DNA of 64,000 nt, taken from Mangrovimonas aestuarii. GTDB lineage: Bacteria > Bacteroidota > Bacteroidia > Flavobacteriales > Flavobacteriaceae. The position numbers and the translations under genes are program-made. Shown here piece by piece: positions 52,087-60,421 of this stretch. The stretch lies in the NCBI RefSeq assembly GCF_028767185.1, contig NZ_JARACK010000004.1, positions 1-64,000 on the forward strand, read 5' to 3'. The first letter of the stretch is position 1, and each line of letters opens with the position of its first letter. The notes under the pieces are model-generated. The model searched no databases. It was not told the DNA's origin and worked only from the letters and a program-made list of their open reading frames with translations.

Positions 52087-52624
52087 TTTTCAAAAAGCAA
52101 CTTTTGGGGGAGGATGCTTTTGGTGTACCGAAGCCATTTTTCAGCAGCTAAAGGGTGTTCATAAAGTGGTTTCCGGTTATTCTGGGGGAACTGTTCCTGG
52201 TAAACCTACCTATAGGGAGATCTGTTCTGGTTTAACCGGGCATGCCGAGGTGGTGCAGATAGAGTTCGATCCCGAAGTGATTTCCTATCAGGATTTGTTG
52301 GTGATTTTTATGACGAGCCATAATCCAACCACATTAAACTCCCAAGGTGCGGATTTTGGTACCCAGTACCGATCGGTGATTTTTTACCATGACGAGCAGC
52401 AAAAAGAGATTGCAGAAGGCGTTATTAAAGCTTTGCAGCCCTATTTTGAAAAAACTATAGTTACGGAGATTAGTCCGATAAGGGAGTTTTTTGAGGCAGA
52501 AGATTACCATCAGGATTATTATTTGAAAGACCCAAACAAGCCCTATTGCATGGCGGTAATCGATCCTAAATTGAGAAAACTGCGAAACATGTATGCCGAT
52601 AAGTTAAAAACATCAAATGTCTGA
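52079..52624 (+). CDS. msrA: Peptide-methionine (S)-S-oxide reductase
   Basis: MsrA reduces the S form of methionine sulfoxide. The active-site motif GGCFWCTEAIF (about 9-19, nucleophile the first Cys) is present, with GYSGGTVPGKPTYREICSGLTGHAEVVQIEFDP and the Gly/Tyr-rich tail EAEDYHQDYYLKDPNKPYC. The start is taken as the second ATG of a tandem pair, overlapping the end of msrB; this gives 181 residues and fits the family. Confidence 0.95.
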   Translation: MSDFQKATFGGGCFWCTEAIFQQLKGVHKVVSGYSGGTVPGKPTYREICSGLTGHAEVVQIEFDPEVISYQDLLVIFMTSHNPTTLNSQGADFGTQYRSVIFYHDEQQKEIAEGVIKALQPYFEKTIVTEISPIREFFEAEDYHQDYYLKDPNKPYCMAVIDPKLRKLRNMYADKLKTSNV

Positions 52625-52644
52625 CAAAGACACATACATCAAAC

Positions 52645-52769
52645 TGTCATCCTGAGGAGGGCAACAGCCCGAAGTGAGGATCTTTCACTAGCGTAAGCGG
52701 GAGAAAATAGAAGTACGTACTAAACTCCTTTGAACATATGCTCACGGCACTGCGTGCCTCAGCATGACA
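52645..52769. repeat. 125-bp non-coding element with inverted-repeat ends
   Basis: The ends TGTCATCCTGAGG (52645-52657) and CCTCAGCATGACA (52757-52769) are inverted repeats with one mismatch. Inside there is no open frame. Sequences of this type (TGTCATCCTGAG ... CAGCATGACA, with GAAGTGAGGATCT) are familiar to me as dispersed palindromic repeats in many Flavobacteriia genomes. It is probably a small non-autonomous or REP-like element in the msrA-selO gap. Only one copy is in the window. Confidence 0.65.
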
Positions 52770-52913
52770 TGTCATTGAGAGTTCTGGAAACAAAAAAGGC
52801 ACCTCGAACAGAGTGCTCTCCTTATTGCTAATTCCTTTTTATCCATAGTAAAGCCCCATCTTTGCAAAAGAATGCCTAAATTAAAGAATACGCGTTTCAA
52901 CAACCGAAAGACT

Positions 52914-54497
52914 ATGAAACTCAATATAAACGATACATTTAACACAGAACTTCCTGCAGATCCAATTGAAGAAAATACCAGGCGGCAGGTGGACGAGGCT
53001 TGTTTTTCGTATGCAACACCGAAGCAAACCTCTAATCCGGAATTGCTTCATGTTTCAAGCGCTATGGCTGCTAATTTGGGAATCGATGAAGATAAATTGA
53101 AGTCGCAAGAGTTTTTGAATGTATTTAGCGGAAACCAAGTAATTGAAGGGACAAAGCCTTATGCCATGTGCTATGGTGGACATCAGTTTGGTCATTGGGC
53201 AGGGCAGTTGGGTGACGGTCGAGCCATTAACTTAGCTGAAGTTTTGCATGAGGGAAAACGATGGGCGCTTCAGCTAAAAGGCGCTGGCGAGACACCTTAT
53301 TCTCGTCAAGGAGATGGTTTTGCTGTTTTACGTTCATCCATTCGAGAGTACTTATGCAGTGAGGCAATGTACTATCTCGGTGTGCCTACTACACGAGCCT
53401 TGTCTTTGGCATTGACGGGAGATAAAGTACTAAGGGACGTTATGTACGATGGTAATCCCGCTTACGAGAAAGGTGCTGTTGTATGTCGCGTATCACCAAC
53501 TTTTTTACGCTTTGGTAATTACGAGATTTTTGCAGCCCGAAACGATGTGAAAAATCTTAAAATACTTGTCGATTATACACTTAAACATTTCTATCCCCAT
53601 TTGGGGGCGCCTTCAAAAGAAGCCTATGCTGCATTCTTTAAGGAAGTGGTAGATCGTACATTGGAAATGATTGTTCATTGGCAACGGGTTGGTTTTGTTC
53701 ATGGGGTGATGAATACAGATAATATGTCCATTTTAGGGTTGACGATAGATTATGGGCCATATGGTTGGTTGGAAGGTTTCGATTTTAGCTGGACACCCAA
53801 TACTACGGATAGTCAGCACAAGCGTTACAGATATGGGAATCAGCCCAACATCGGTTTGTGGAATTTATACCAGTTGGCAAATGCACTGTATCCGCTTATC
53901 GAAGATGCGAAACCTTTGGAAGCCGCTTTGGATTCCTATAAGAACGATTTTGAAAAGCACTCTTTGAAAATGATGCGTTCTAAATTGGGATTGGAACAGG
54001 AATTGAGTGACGATGGTAAATTGATAAGGGATTTAGAAGATGTGCTTCACCTATCTGAAACCGATATGACCATTTTCTTTAGAAAACTTAGTGAGTTCAA
54101 AAAAGTTGATACAATTCTAGAGGACGAAAGTGATTCCTCATTTTTAAATATCATAAAGGATCCTTTTTATAAACCAGATGAACTGAAAGGTGGTGTGCTT
54201 GAAAAATGGAGAGATTGGTTCATTAATTATAAACAGCGGCTGAACGAAGAAATTATAAGTGATGAGCAGCGCATGGAAAGAATGAATCTGGTGAATCCTA
54301 AGTATGTGTTGCGAAACTATATGGCGCAAATGGCTATTGATAAAGCAGATGAAGGTGATTACAGTTTGATTGGTGAGTTGTTCGAGTTGCTCAAAAAACC
54401 TTATGATGAGCAGCCAGAACAGGAAAAGTGGTTTGCCAAACGTCCCGAATGGGCAAGACATAAAGTGGGATGTTCTATGTTGTCTTGCAGTTCGTAG
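52914..54497 (+). CDS. selO: Protein adenylyltransferase SelO (YdiU/UPF0061)
   Basis: SelO is a pseudokinase that transfers AMP from ATP to Ser, Thr or Tyr of proteins and is linked to oxidative-stress response. The 527-residue protein has GGHQFGHWAGQLGDGRAI (about 94-111), the inverted nucleotide site with LQLKGAGETPYSRQGDGFAVLRSSIREYLCSEA, and VHGVMNTDNMSILG. The C-terminus ends SCSS; eukaryotic homologues carry selenocysteine near this position, here replaced by Cys. The ATG at 52914 fits the family better than one 42 bases upstream. Position next to msrBA fits a redox role. Confidence 0.93.
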   Translation: MKLNINDTFNTELPADPIEENTRRQVDEACFSYATPKQTSNPELLHVSSAMAANLGIDEDKLKSQEFLNVFSGNQVIEGTKPYAMCYGGHQFGHWAGQLGDGRAINLAEVLHEGKRWALQLKGAGETPYSRQGDGFAVLRSSIREYLCSEAMYYLGVPTTRALSLALTGDKVLRDVMYDGNPAYEKGAVVCRVSPTFLRFGNYEIFAARNDVKNLKILVDYTLKHFYPHLGAPSKEAYAAFFKEVVDRTLEMIVHWQRVGFVHGVMNTDNMSILGLTIDYGPYGWLEGFDFSWTPNTTDSQHKRYRYGNQPNIGLWNLYQLANALYPLIEDAKPLEAALDSYKNDFEKHSLKMMRSKLGLEQELSDDGKLIRDLEDVLHLSETDMTIFFRKLSEFKKVDTILEDESDSSFLNIIKDPFYKPDELKGGVLEKWRDWFINYKQRLNEEIISDEQRMERMNLVNPKYVLRNYMAQMAIDKADEGDYSLIGELFELLKKPYDEQPEQEKWFAKRPEWARHKVGCSMLSCSS

Positions 54498-54548
54498 TTT
54501 AATCTTGGTCAATTATTTTTAGGATATTTGCATTTAAAAGCCATTTGT

Positions 54549-55421
54549 ATGACTAGTGTAAACGAGCTCTTAGAGCATTTAGATCTTCAATCAATAGAGA
54601 AAAATCTGTTTAAAGGAGCAAACCAACCTGTTGGAAGTCCAAATGTTTTTGGCGGACAGGTCTTGGCGCAAGCTTTGAATGCTGCTTATAAAACCATTGA
54701 CAATGGGCGTACGTTGCACTCAACACATGCTTATTTTTTGGAAGCAGGTCATCTAAACGAGCCAATAAATTATCAGGTTGACGATGTACGTGACGGGGGT
54801 AGCTTTTCAACCCGTAGGGTGTTGGCAAGCCAAAATGGGAAGTCCATTTTTATCTTGGCAGCATCGTTCCATAAAGATGAACCCGGCTATAATCATCAAA
54901 TACAAATGGATGCTTCGGTGAAGAAACCCGAAGAATTATTGAGTTGGACAGATTTGTTAAATCAATATGGTAAGATGTTACCAGATGTAACTAAATCGTT
55001 TTTAGAGATTAATCGTCCAATAGAATTCAAGCCAACTACAATTGTGAATCCGTTGGAGAAAAAGGATTTGCCGCCGTTTACAAATGTTTGGTTTAAGTTA
55101 AAGGGAGATGTTTCAGAATTAACTTTGCCTTTAAAGCAACAAATCCTTACCTATATTTCCGATTATAATATTCTAACCACTGCTTTACAGCCTCATGCTT
55201 CCAAAGCGCATTACGGTAATACACAAATGGCCAGCTTAGATCATTCCATGTGGTATTTCAGAGATTTCGATTTCGATGATTGGCTGTTGTTTTCAATAGA
55301 AACCCCAAATGCTTCAAACGCAAGAGGTTTTGCCAAAGGAAACATTTTTACTCGTGATGGAGTGCTGGTAGCATCTGTAGCCCAAGAAGGATTAATGCGT
55401 CCACTTTCAAAACAACCCTAA
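54549..55421 (+). CDS. Acyl-CoA thioesterase II (TesB-like)
   Basis: This 290-residue protein of the double hot-dog fold hydrolyses acyl-CoA to free acid and CoA. Typical segments are NVFGGQVLAQALNAAYKTI (about 31-49), LHSTHAYFLEAGHLNEPINYQVDDVRDGGSFSTRRV and the C-terminal ASLDHSMWYFRDFDFDDWLLFSIETPNASNARGFAKG, which contains the catalytic Asp/Thr/Gln area. The ATG at 54549 (MTSVNELLEH) is chosen over one seven codons upstream. The next gene starts at the base after its stop. Confidence 0.92.
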   Translation: MTSVNELLEHLDLQSIEKNLFKGANQPVGSPNVFGGQVLAQALNAAYKTIDNGRTLHSTHAYFLEAGHLNEPINYQVDDVRDGGSFSTRRVLASQNGKSIFILAASFHKDEPGYNHQIQMDASVKKPEELLSWTDLLNQYGKMLPDVTKSFLEINRPIEFKPTTIVNPLEKKDLPPFTNVWFKLKGDVSELTLPLKQQILTYISDYNILTTALQPHASKAHYGNTQMASLDHSMWYFRDFDFDDWLLFSIETPNASNARGFAKGNIFTRDGVLVASVAQEGLMRPLSKQP

Positions 55422-56633
55422 ATGCAACATTACGATGTTATAGTTATAGGAGGTGGTGCAGCGGGTTTCTTTGGTGCAATAAATATTTGCGAAAACAATC
55501 CTAAGCTTAAGATTGCTGTTTTGGAAAAGAGCAAAGAGGTACTCACCAAAGTAAAGGTCTCCGGTGGCGGACGCTGTAATGTTACGCATGCAGAATTTAT
55601 TCCACAGGAATTGGTGAGATATTATCCTAGAGGTGAAAAGGAATTATTGGGGCCTTTCCATAGTTTTATGACAGGCGATACCATTGCTTGGTTTGAAGAA
55701 CGAGGCGTTACTCTTAAAATAGAAGAGGATGGTAGAATGTTTCCGGTTTCTGACTCTTCCCAAACCATTATAGATTGTTTTATAAACGAAACCAAACGAT
55801 TGGAAATTGATGTGCTTACAAGTCATGCAGTAAAGTCGGTTGCGAAAGAAAATGAAGCATGGTTGATCAATTCAAGTCAAGGTGATTTTATGTGCAATAA
55901 GTTGATGATAGCTACGGGGAGTAGCCCGAAAGTTTGGAAGCTTTTGGAAAAACTAGGGCATTCCATTGTTCCTCCAGTACCATCGCTGTTTACGTTTAAC
56001 ATTAAGGATGATAGGTTAAAGGATATTCCTGGTGTTGTTGTGCAGCAGGTAGAGGTGAAAGTGTTGGGAACAGACTTGGAGTCTACTGGACCATTATTGG
56101 TCACCCATTGGGGATTGAGTGCGCCATCCATTTTAAAATTATCAGCATTTGGAGCATTGGAATTAGCAAAGCTTAATTATGAGTTTCATATAGAAATCAA
56201 CTTTATAGGAATGTCCAATGAAGTGTGCTTGGAAAGCTTGAAATCACTTAAACAGGACTTGGCAAAGAAGACTGTTCTTAAGTCGCATCAGTTTAATTTA
56301 CCTAAACGCTTGTGGTGGCAACTTATAAAAGCTGCAGATATACCAGAGGGTAGACGTTGGGCAGATTTAACCAAAACTGAACTTCAGGCATTGACTAATC
56401 AGTTGACACAGGCTGTTTTTAATGTTGATGGGAAAAGTACGTTCAAGGAAGAGTTTGTTACAGCAGGGGGAGTTGATTTACGGGAAATCAATTTTAAAAC
56501 CTTCCAAAGTAAACTTCATGATAGTCTCTATTTAGCGGGCGAGGTGTTGAATATCGATGCAGTAACAGGAGGCTTTAACTTCCAAAACGCATGGACAGGA
56601 GCTTTTATGGCTGCTAAGCATATTGCAGGTTAA
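55422..56633 (+). CDS. FAD-dependent oxidoreductase of the HI0933/BaiN family
   Basis: The 403-residue flavoprotein starts with a Rossmann FAD-binding motif (VIVIGGGAAGFFGAINI). The family signature VKVSGGGRCNVTHAEF follows (about 46-61), and the C-terminal FAD contact is LYLAGEVLNIDAVTGGFNFQNAWTGAF. Relatives include YhiN of Escherichia coli and BaiN, a bile-acid reductase of gut bacteria. The substrate in a marine-type flavobacterium is unknown; no bile-acid role should be assumed. It starts one base after tesB and is probably co-transcribed. Confidence 0.9.
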   Translation: MQHYDVIVIGGGAAGFFGAINICENNPKLKIAVLEKSKEVLTKVKVSGGGRCNVTHAEFIPQELVRYYPRGEKELLGPFHSFMTGDTIAWFEERGVTLKIEEDGRMFPVSDSSQTIIDCFINETKRLEIDVLTSHAVKSVAKENEAWLINSSQGDFMCNKLMIATGSSPKVWKLLEKLGHSIVPPVPSLFTFNIKDDRLKDIPGVVVQQVEVKVLGTDLESTGPLLVTHWGLSAPSILKLSAFGALELAKLNYEFHIEINFIGMSNEVCLESLKSLKQDLAKKTVLKSHQFNLPKRLWWQLIKAADIPEGRRWADLTKTELQALTNQLTQAVFNVDGKSTFKEEFVTAGGVDLREINFKTFQSKLHDSLYLAGEVLNIDAVTGGFNFQNAWTGAFMAAKHIAG

Positions 56634-56670
56634 GATGATCATAACTAAGTAACAAACAAAACTTCTAAGC

Positions 56671-57207
56671 ATGCCAAATTACATCGCTTTAATCCGAGGA
56701 ATAAATGTGGGAGGTCAAAAGAAACTTCCAATGGCAGAATTAAGAGAGGCACTCACCAAATCGGGATTAGAACAAGTGAAAACCTATATCCAAACGGGGA
56801 ATGTTATTTTCAAGCACTTTAAAGTTGAGGTAAGCAAATTGGAAAATCATATTGTTTCTGTAATTAAGGAACGTTTTGGATATGATGTGGAGGTAATTGT
56901 TAAGCAGCCTGAGGAGATACAAACCGTAATCGATAACTGTCCTTTTCCTCAAGAAAAAATGGAGAAAAGTTATTTTACAATATTGCATAAACAGCCAGAA
57001 GAAACTCGGATTCAAAATCTACAAGAAATAGAATTCCCAGAAGAAGAGTTTGTAGTAACACTACAATGTGTGTATTTGTTTTCGGCAGCAGGGTATGGCA
57101 GGGCTAAGGCAAATAACAATTTCTTCGAGAAAAAATTGAAGGTAAATGCAACCTCAAGAAATTATAAAACCATGACGAAGTTGTTATCTTTGTGCCAAGA
57201 TTTATAG
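56671..57207 (+). CDS. DUF1697 protein
   Basis: The 178-residue soluble protein shows the DUF1697 beginning MPNYIALIRGINVGGQKKLPMAELREAL and the repeated alpha/beta pattern QVKTYIQTGNVIF. RNYKTMTKLLSLC closes it. The structure of the family is known as a two-domain ferredoxin-like fold, but no reaction has been assigned. It lies 37 bases after the flavoprotein gene and seven bases before mvaD, possibly in one transcript. Confidence 0.87.
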   Translation: MPNYIALIRGINVGGQKKLPMAELREALTKSGLEQVKTYIQTGNVIFKHFKVEVSKLENHIVSVIKERFGYDVEVIVKQPEEIQTVIDNCPFPQEKMEKSYFTILHKQPEETRIQNLQEIEFPEEEFVVTLQCVYLFSAAGYGRAKANNNFFEKKLKVNATSRNYKTMTKLLSLCQDL

Positions 57208-57214
57208 CAAGTTC

Positions 57215-58300
57215 ATGATTGTTCAAGAGTTTATCTCAAAGCCTTATTCCAAAACCATTGAGAGCGCACAGTTTGGATGGGCTTCACCAAGTAATATAGC
57301 CTTAGTAAAATACTGGGGAAAGAAAGACCACCAGATACCGGCAAATCCTTCTATTAGCTTTACGTTGGATTCCTGTAGAACGGAAACCATTATAAAAGCC
57401 GAAAAGAGAAATGAATCAGGTGAAGAGTTTTCATTCGATGTAATTTTCGAGGGAAAATCGAATGAAGCTTTTAAACCGAAAATTGAAGCTTTTTTTGGTC
57501 GAATAGAAGCGTATTTGCCTTTTCTTAAGGATTATCATTTTACCATAGAGACAAACAATACTTTTCCTCATAGCTCAGGGATTGCCTCATCGGCCAGTGG
57601 TATGAGTGCTTTGGCACTTTGCCTAATGAGCTTGGAAAAGCAAATGGCGAACGATATGTCGCAAGAACACTTTATTCAAAAAGCGTCTTTTTTAGCGAGA
57701 TTGGGGTCTGGTAGTGCTTGTCGTAGTTTGGAAGGTGATTTAATAGTTTGGGGGACGCATCAGCAGATTGAAGGTAGTAGTGATCTTTATGGTATAAAAT
57801 ACCCTTATCAGGTAGATGAGGTGTTTAAAGAATATCAGGACACTATTTTGTTGGTTGATAAAGGTGAAAAACAAGTGAGCAGTAGTGTTGGGCACAATTT
57901 AATGCATAACCATCCGTTTGCAGAGCAACGTTTTGAACAAGCACATGCTAATCTGAATAAATTAATAACTGCTTTTAAAGAAGGAGATTTAGATACTTTC
58001 ATTGAAATTGTGGAAAGTGAGGCGTTAACCCTTCACGCTATGATGATGACCAGTATGCCGTATTTCATTTTGATGAAGCCAAATACATTGGAGATAATCA
58101 ATAAAATCTGGTCATTTAGAAGAGAGACGGGCTCAAAGGTGTGCTTTACTTTAGATGCTGGTGCCAATGTGCATGTACTTTATCCGAAAGCTGAAAAAGA
58201 TGAAGTGCTGAAGTTTATTGAAAGTGAATTAGTTGCCTATTGTCAAAATGGACAATATATTTGCGATCAAATTGGATTTGGAGCGAATCCTCTGGTTTAA
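57215..58300 (+). CDS. mvaD: Diphosphomevalonate decarboxylase
   Basis: MvaD uses ATP to turn mevalonate 5-diphosphate into isopentenyl diphosphate, the last step of the mevalonate route. The 361-residue GHMP enzyme has WASPSNIALVKYWGKKDHQIPANPSISFTLD near the start, the ATP loop FPHSSGIASSASGMSALALCL, RLGSGSACRSLEGDLIVWG and the C-terminal VCFTLDAGANVHVLYP, whose Asp is the catalytic residue. Its presence shows use of the mevalonate pathway rather than the MEP route, as usual in Flavobacteriaceae. It is followed by a mevalonate kinase-like gene. Confidence 0.95.
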   Translation: MIVQEFISKPYSKTIESAQFGWASPSNIALVKYWGKKDHQIPANPSISFTLDSCRTETIIKAEKRNESGEEFSFDVIFEGKSNEAFKPKIEAFFGRIEAYLPFLKDYHFTIETNNTFPHSSGIASSASGMSALALCLMSLEKQMANDMSQEHFIQKASFLARLGSGSACRSLEGDLIVWGTHQQIEGSSDLYGIKYPYQVDEVFKEYQDTILLVDKGEKQVSSSVGHNLMHNHPFAEQRFEQAHANLNKLITAFKEGDLDTFIEIVESEALTLHAMMMTSMPYFILMKPNTLEIINKIWSFRRETGSKVCFTLDAGANVHVLYPKAEKDEVLKFIESELVAYCQNGQYICDQIGFGANPLV

Positions 58301-58368
58301 AAGGTTATATTTGCTGATGATTGGCAGTTTTTAGATTATTCTGACTATCTTAGTATATAGAAAGACAT

Positions 58369-58376
58369 TAGTTTTG
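58369..58376 (+). promoter_or_regulatory. Candidate -7 element upstream of the mevalonate kinase gene
   Basis: TAGTTTTG matches TAnnTTTG and lies 21 bases before the ATG. There is no clear TTG partner. A second match, TATATTTG, is at 58306-58313, so the mvaD-kinase gap may hold an internal promoter. Confidence 0.35.
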
Positions 58377-58397
58377 CAATATTAATTTTCATTCAAA

Positions 58398-59327
58398 ATG
58401 AAAGGACCTCTTTTCTACTCAAAAATTCTACTCTTCGGGGAATATGGTATCATTAAAGACTCGAAAGGGTTGTCTATTCCTTATAATTTTTACAATGGAG
58501 CGTTGAAGATGAACGGTAATTCCGGTAAGGAAGCCGTGGCGTCCAACAATGCATTAAAAGGATTTGTAGATCATTTAAGAACCTTGAGTACTGATTTGGT
58601 TACTTTTGATTTTGATCAATTGCAAGGTGATGTTGATGCTGGAATGTATTTCGACTCATCTATCCCTCAGGGATATGGTGTTGGAAGTAGTGGCGCCTTG
58701 GTTGCTGCTATTTACGACAAATACGCCCAGAATAAAATAACCGTTCTTGAAAACTTGACCCGTGAAAAACTATTGACCTTAAAGGCGATTTTCTCCGAAA
58801 TGGAGTCGTTTTTCCATGGGAAATCTTCAGGTTTGGATCCTTTGAACAGTTATTTGAGTTTACCAATCTTAATCAACTCCAAAGACAATATTGAGGCAAC
58901 TGGTATCCCTTCACAAAAAACAGATGGGAAAGGAGCTGTGTTTTTACTGGACAGTGGTATAATTGGAGAAACTGCTCCAATGGTAAGCATCTTTATGGAG
59001 AACATGAAGCAGGAAGGGTTTAGAAATATGATTAAAGATCAGTTTATAAAACATACCGATGCCTGTGTAGATGCTTTCTTAAAGGGTGATGTGAAAAACT
59101 TGTTCTCTAATACCAAGCAACTTTCCAAAGTGGTGCTGAACCACTTTAAGCCTATGATTCCTAAACAGTTTCACGAACTGTGGAAAAAGGGTCTTGAAAC
59201 TAACGACTACTACCTAAAACTGTGTGGTTCTGGTGGTGGTGGTTACATTCTTGGTTTTACCGAGGATTTTGAAAAAGCCAAAGAAGCTCTTAAAGACCAT
59301 AAATTGGAAGTGGTTTACAATTTCTAG
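58398..59327 (+). CDS. GHMP kinase, probably mevalonate kinase
   Basis: The 309-residue kinase has the GHMP pattern: the N-terminal strand YSKILLFGEYGIIKDSKGLSIPY (about 7-29), the ATP loop PQGYGVGSSGALVAAIYDKY (about 92-111), FHGKSSGLDPLNSYLSLPI with the catalytic Asp, and the C-terminal LCGSGGGGYILGF. Position right after mvaD and before a UbiA prenyltransferase makes mevalonate 5-phosphorylation the most likely reaction. Sequence alone does not fully exclude another GHMP substrate. Confidence 0.88.
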   Translation: MKGPLFYSKILLFGEYGIIKDSKGLSIPYNFYNGALKMNGNSGKEAVASNNALKGFVDHLRTLSTDLVTFDFDQLQGDVDAGMYFDSSIPQGYGVGSSGALVAAIYDKYAQNKITVLENLTREKLLTLKAIFSEMESFFHGKSSGLDPLNSYLSLPILINSKDNIEATGIPSQKTDGKGAVFLLDSGIIGETAPMVSIFMENMKQEGFRNMIKDQFIKHTDACVDAFLKGDVKNLFSNTKQLSKVVLNHFKPMIPKQFHELWKKGLETNDYYLKLCGSGGGGYILGFTEDFEKAKEALKDHKLEVVYNF

Positions 59328-59378
59328 TTAAACCAACTTTAAAGGGCAATTCCCGAAAATTCTTTTTAATTGATTTAT

Positions 59379-60284
59379 ATGCTCGATAGAAAACAGAAAC
59401 TTGTCTTACTGAAGTTTTTTAGTATGTTTTCTGTAATTCGGGGGTATAATATTCTTGTGCTTGTTTTGGCGCAATATGTTACAGCTGTTTTTATATTAGC
59501 TCACGATAAGCCTTGGCGAAAAGTGGTGCTCGATCTAAATCTGTTTATGTTGGTCATGGCATCGGCAGCAACCATTGCTGGGGGCTATATTATCAATAAC
59601 TTTTACGATTCCGAAAAGGATTTGATTAACCGTCCACGAAAGTCAATGCTCGATAGGTTGGTGAGTCAGAACACTAAGCTCTCGTTCTATTTCGTGCTCA
59701 ACTTTCTGGCGGTAATCTTTGCTAGTTATGTGTCGTTTCGCGCAGTGGTTTTCTTTTCGGTGTACATCTTCGCTATTTGGTTTTATTCGCATAAGCTAAA
59801 AAAACTTCCTATTATAGGTAATCTTACTTCAGCTGTTTTAACGATAGCGCCTTTCTTTGCCCTCTTTGTGTATTACAAAAACTTTGAGAGTGTCATTTTT
59901 GTACATGCTACCTTTCTGTTTTTAATCATTGCTATGCGTGAGCTTACCAAGGATTTGGAGAATATTAAGGGAGATTTGGCATTAAACTATAAAACCATAC
60001 CTATTGTATATGGTGAACGAACATCAAAAGTAATGCTGACAGTACTAACACTACTAACCTTGATTCCAACTTACCTACTTATGTTTAGGTATAATGTTGG
60101 GGATATGGTTTATTTTTTCTATTTGAGTGTGGTTTTGCTACTTGTCTTTTTAGCGATGCTTTGGCGTTCGTCAACTAAAATGCAGTTTTTAATCCTTCAT
60201 AACATCCTTAAGTTTATTATTGTTACAGGAGTTTGCAGTATCGTATTGATAGATATGGATTTGTTGCTTCAGAAACTATTGTAG
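59379..60284 (+). CDS. UbiA-family prenyltransferase (geranylgeranylglycerol-phosphate geranylgeranyltransferase-like)
   Basis: The 301-residue inner-membrane protein has about eight transmembrane helices and both Asp-rich motifs of UbiA enzymes: INNFYDSEKDLINRPRKSM (about 72-90; NxxxDxxxD type) and RELTKDLENIKGDLALNYKTIPI (about 188-210). Flavobacterial members of this group are usually annotated as (geranylgeranyl)glyceryl-phosphate prenyltransferases, a reaction best known from archaeal lipids. Clustering with mvaD and mevalonate kinase supports an isoprenoid role. The exact acceptor (glyceryl phosphate, quinone or other) is uncertain. ATG at 59379 is chosen over a TTG nine bases upstream. 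Confidence 0.87.
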   Translation: MLDRKQKLVLLKFFSMFSVIRGYNILVLVLAQYVTAVFILAHDKPWRKVVLDLNLFMLVMASAATIAGGYIINNFYDSEKDLINRPRKSMLDRLVSQNTKLSFYFVLNFLAVIFASYVSFRAVVFFSVYIFAIWFYSHKLKKLPIIGNLTSAVLTIAPFFALFVYYKNFESVIFVHATFLFLIIAMRELTKDLENIKGDLALNYKTIPIVYGERTSKVMLTVLTLLTLIPTYLLMFRYNVGDMVYFFYLSVVLLLVFLAMLWRSSTKMQFLILHNILKFIIVTGVCSIVLIDMDLLLQKLL

Positions 60285-60421
60285 TCTGTCCTCGAATCGA
60301 TTTTGTTTATTCTAGTAACTACGGCCGTGAAATCAATCAACATTACAGATGGTCGATTCGATTTATATTATACGAACTAATTCACCCTGCAAATTATTTA
60401 GATTTTAAATAGTGCGTAGTG

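Noticed and set aside
60291-60362. Inverted TCGAATCGA / TCGATTCGA pair between the UbiA and amidohydrolase genes
   Set aside because: Only nine bases with a long spacer and no T run. Too weak to call a terminator or regulatory element.
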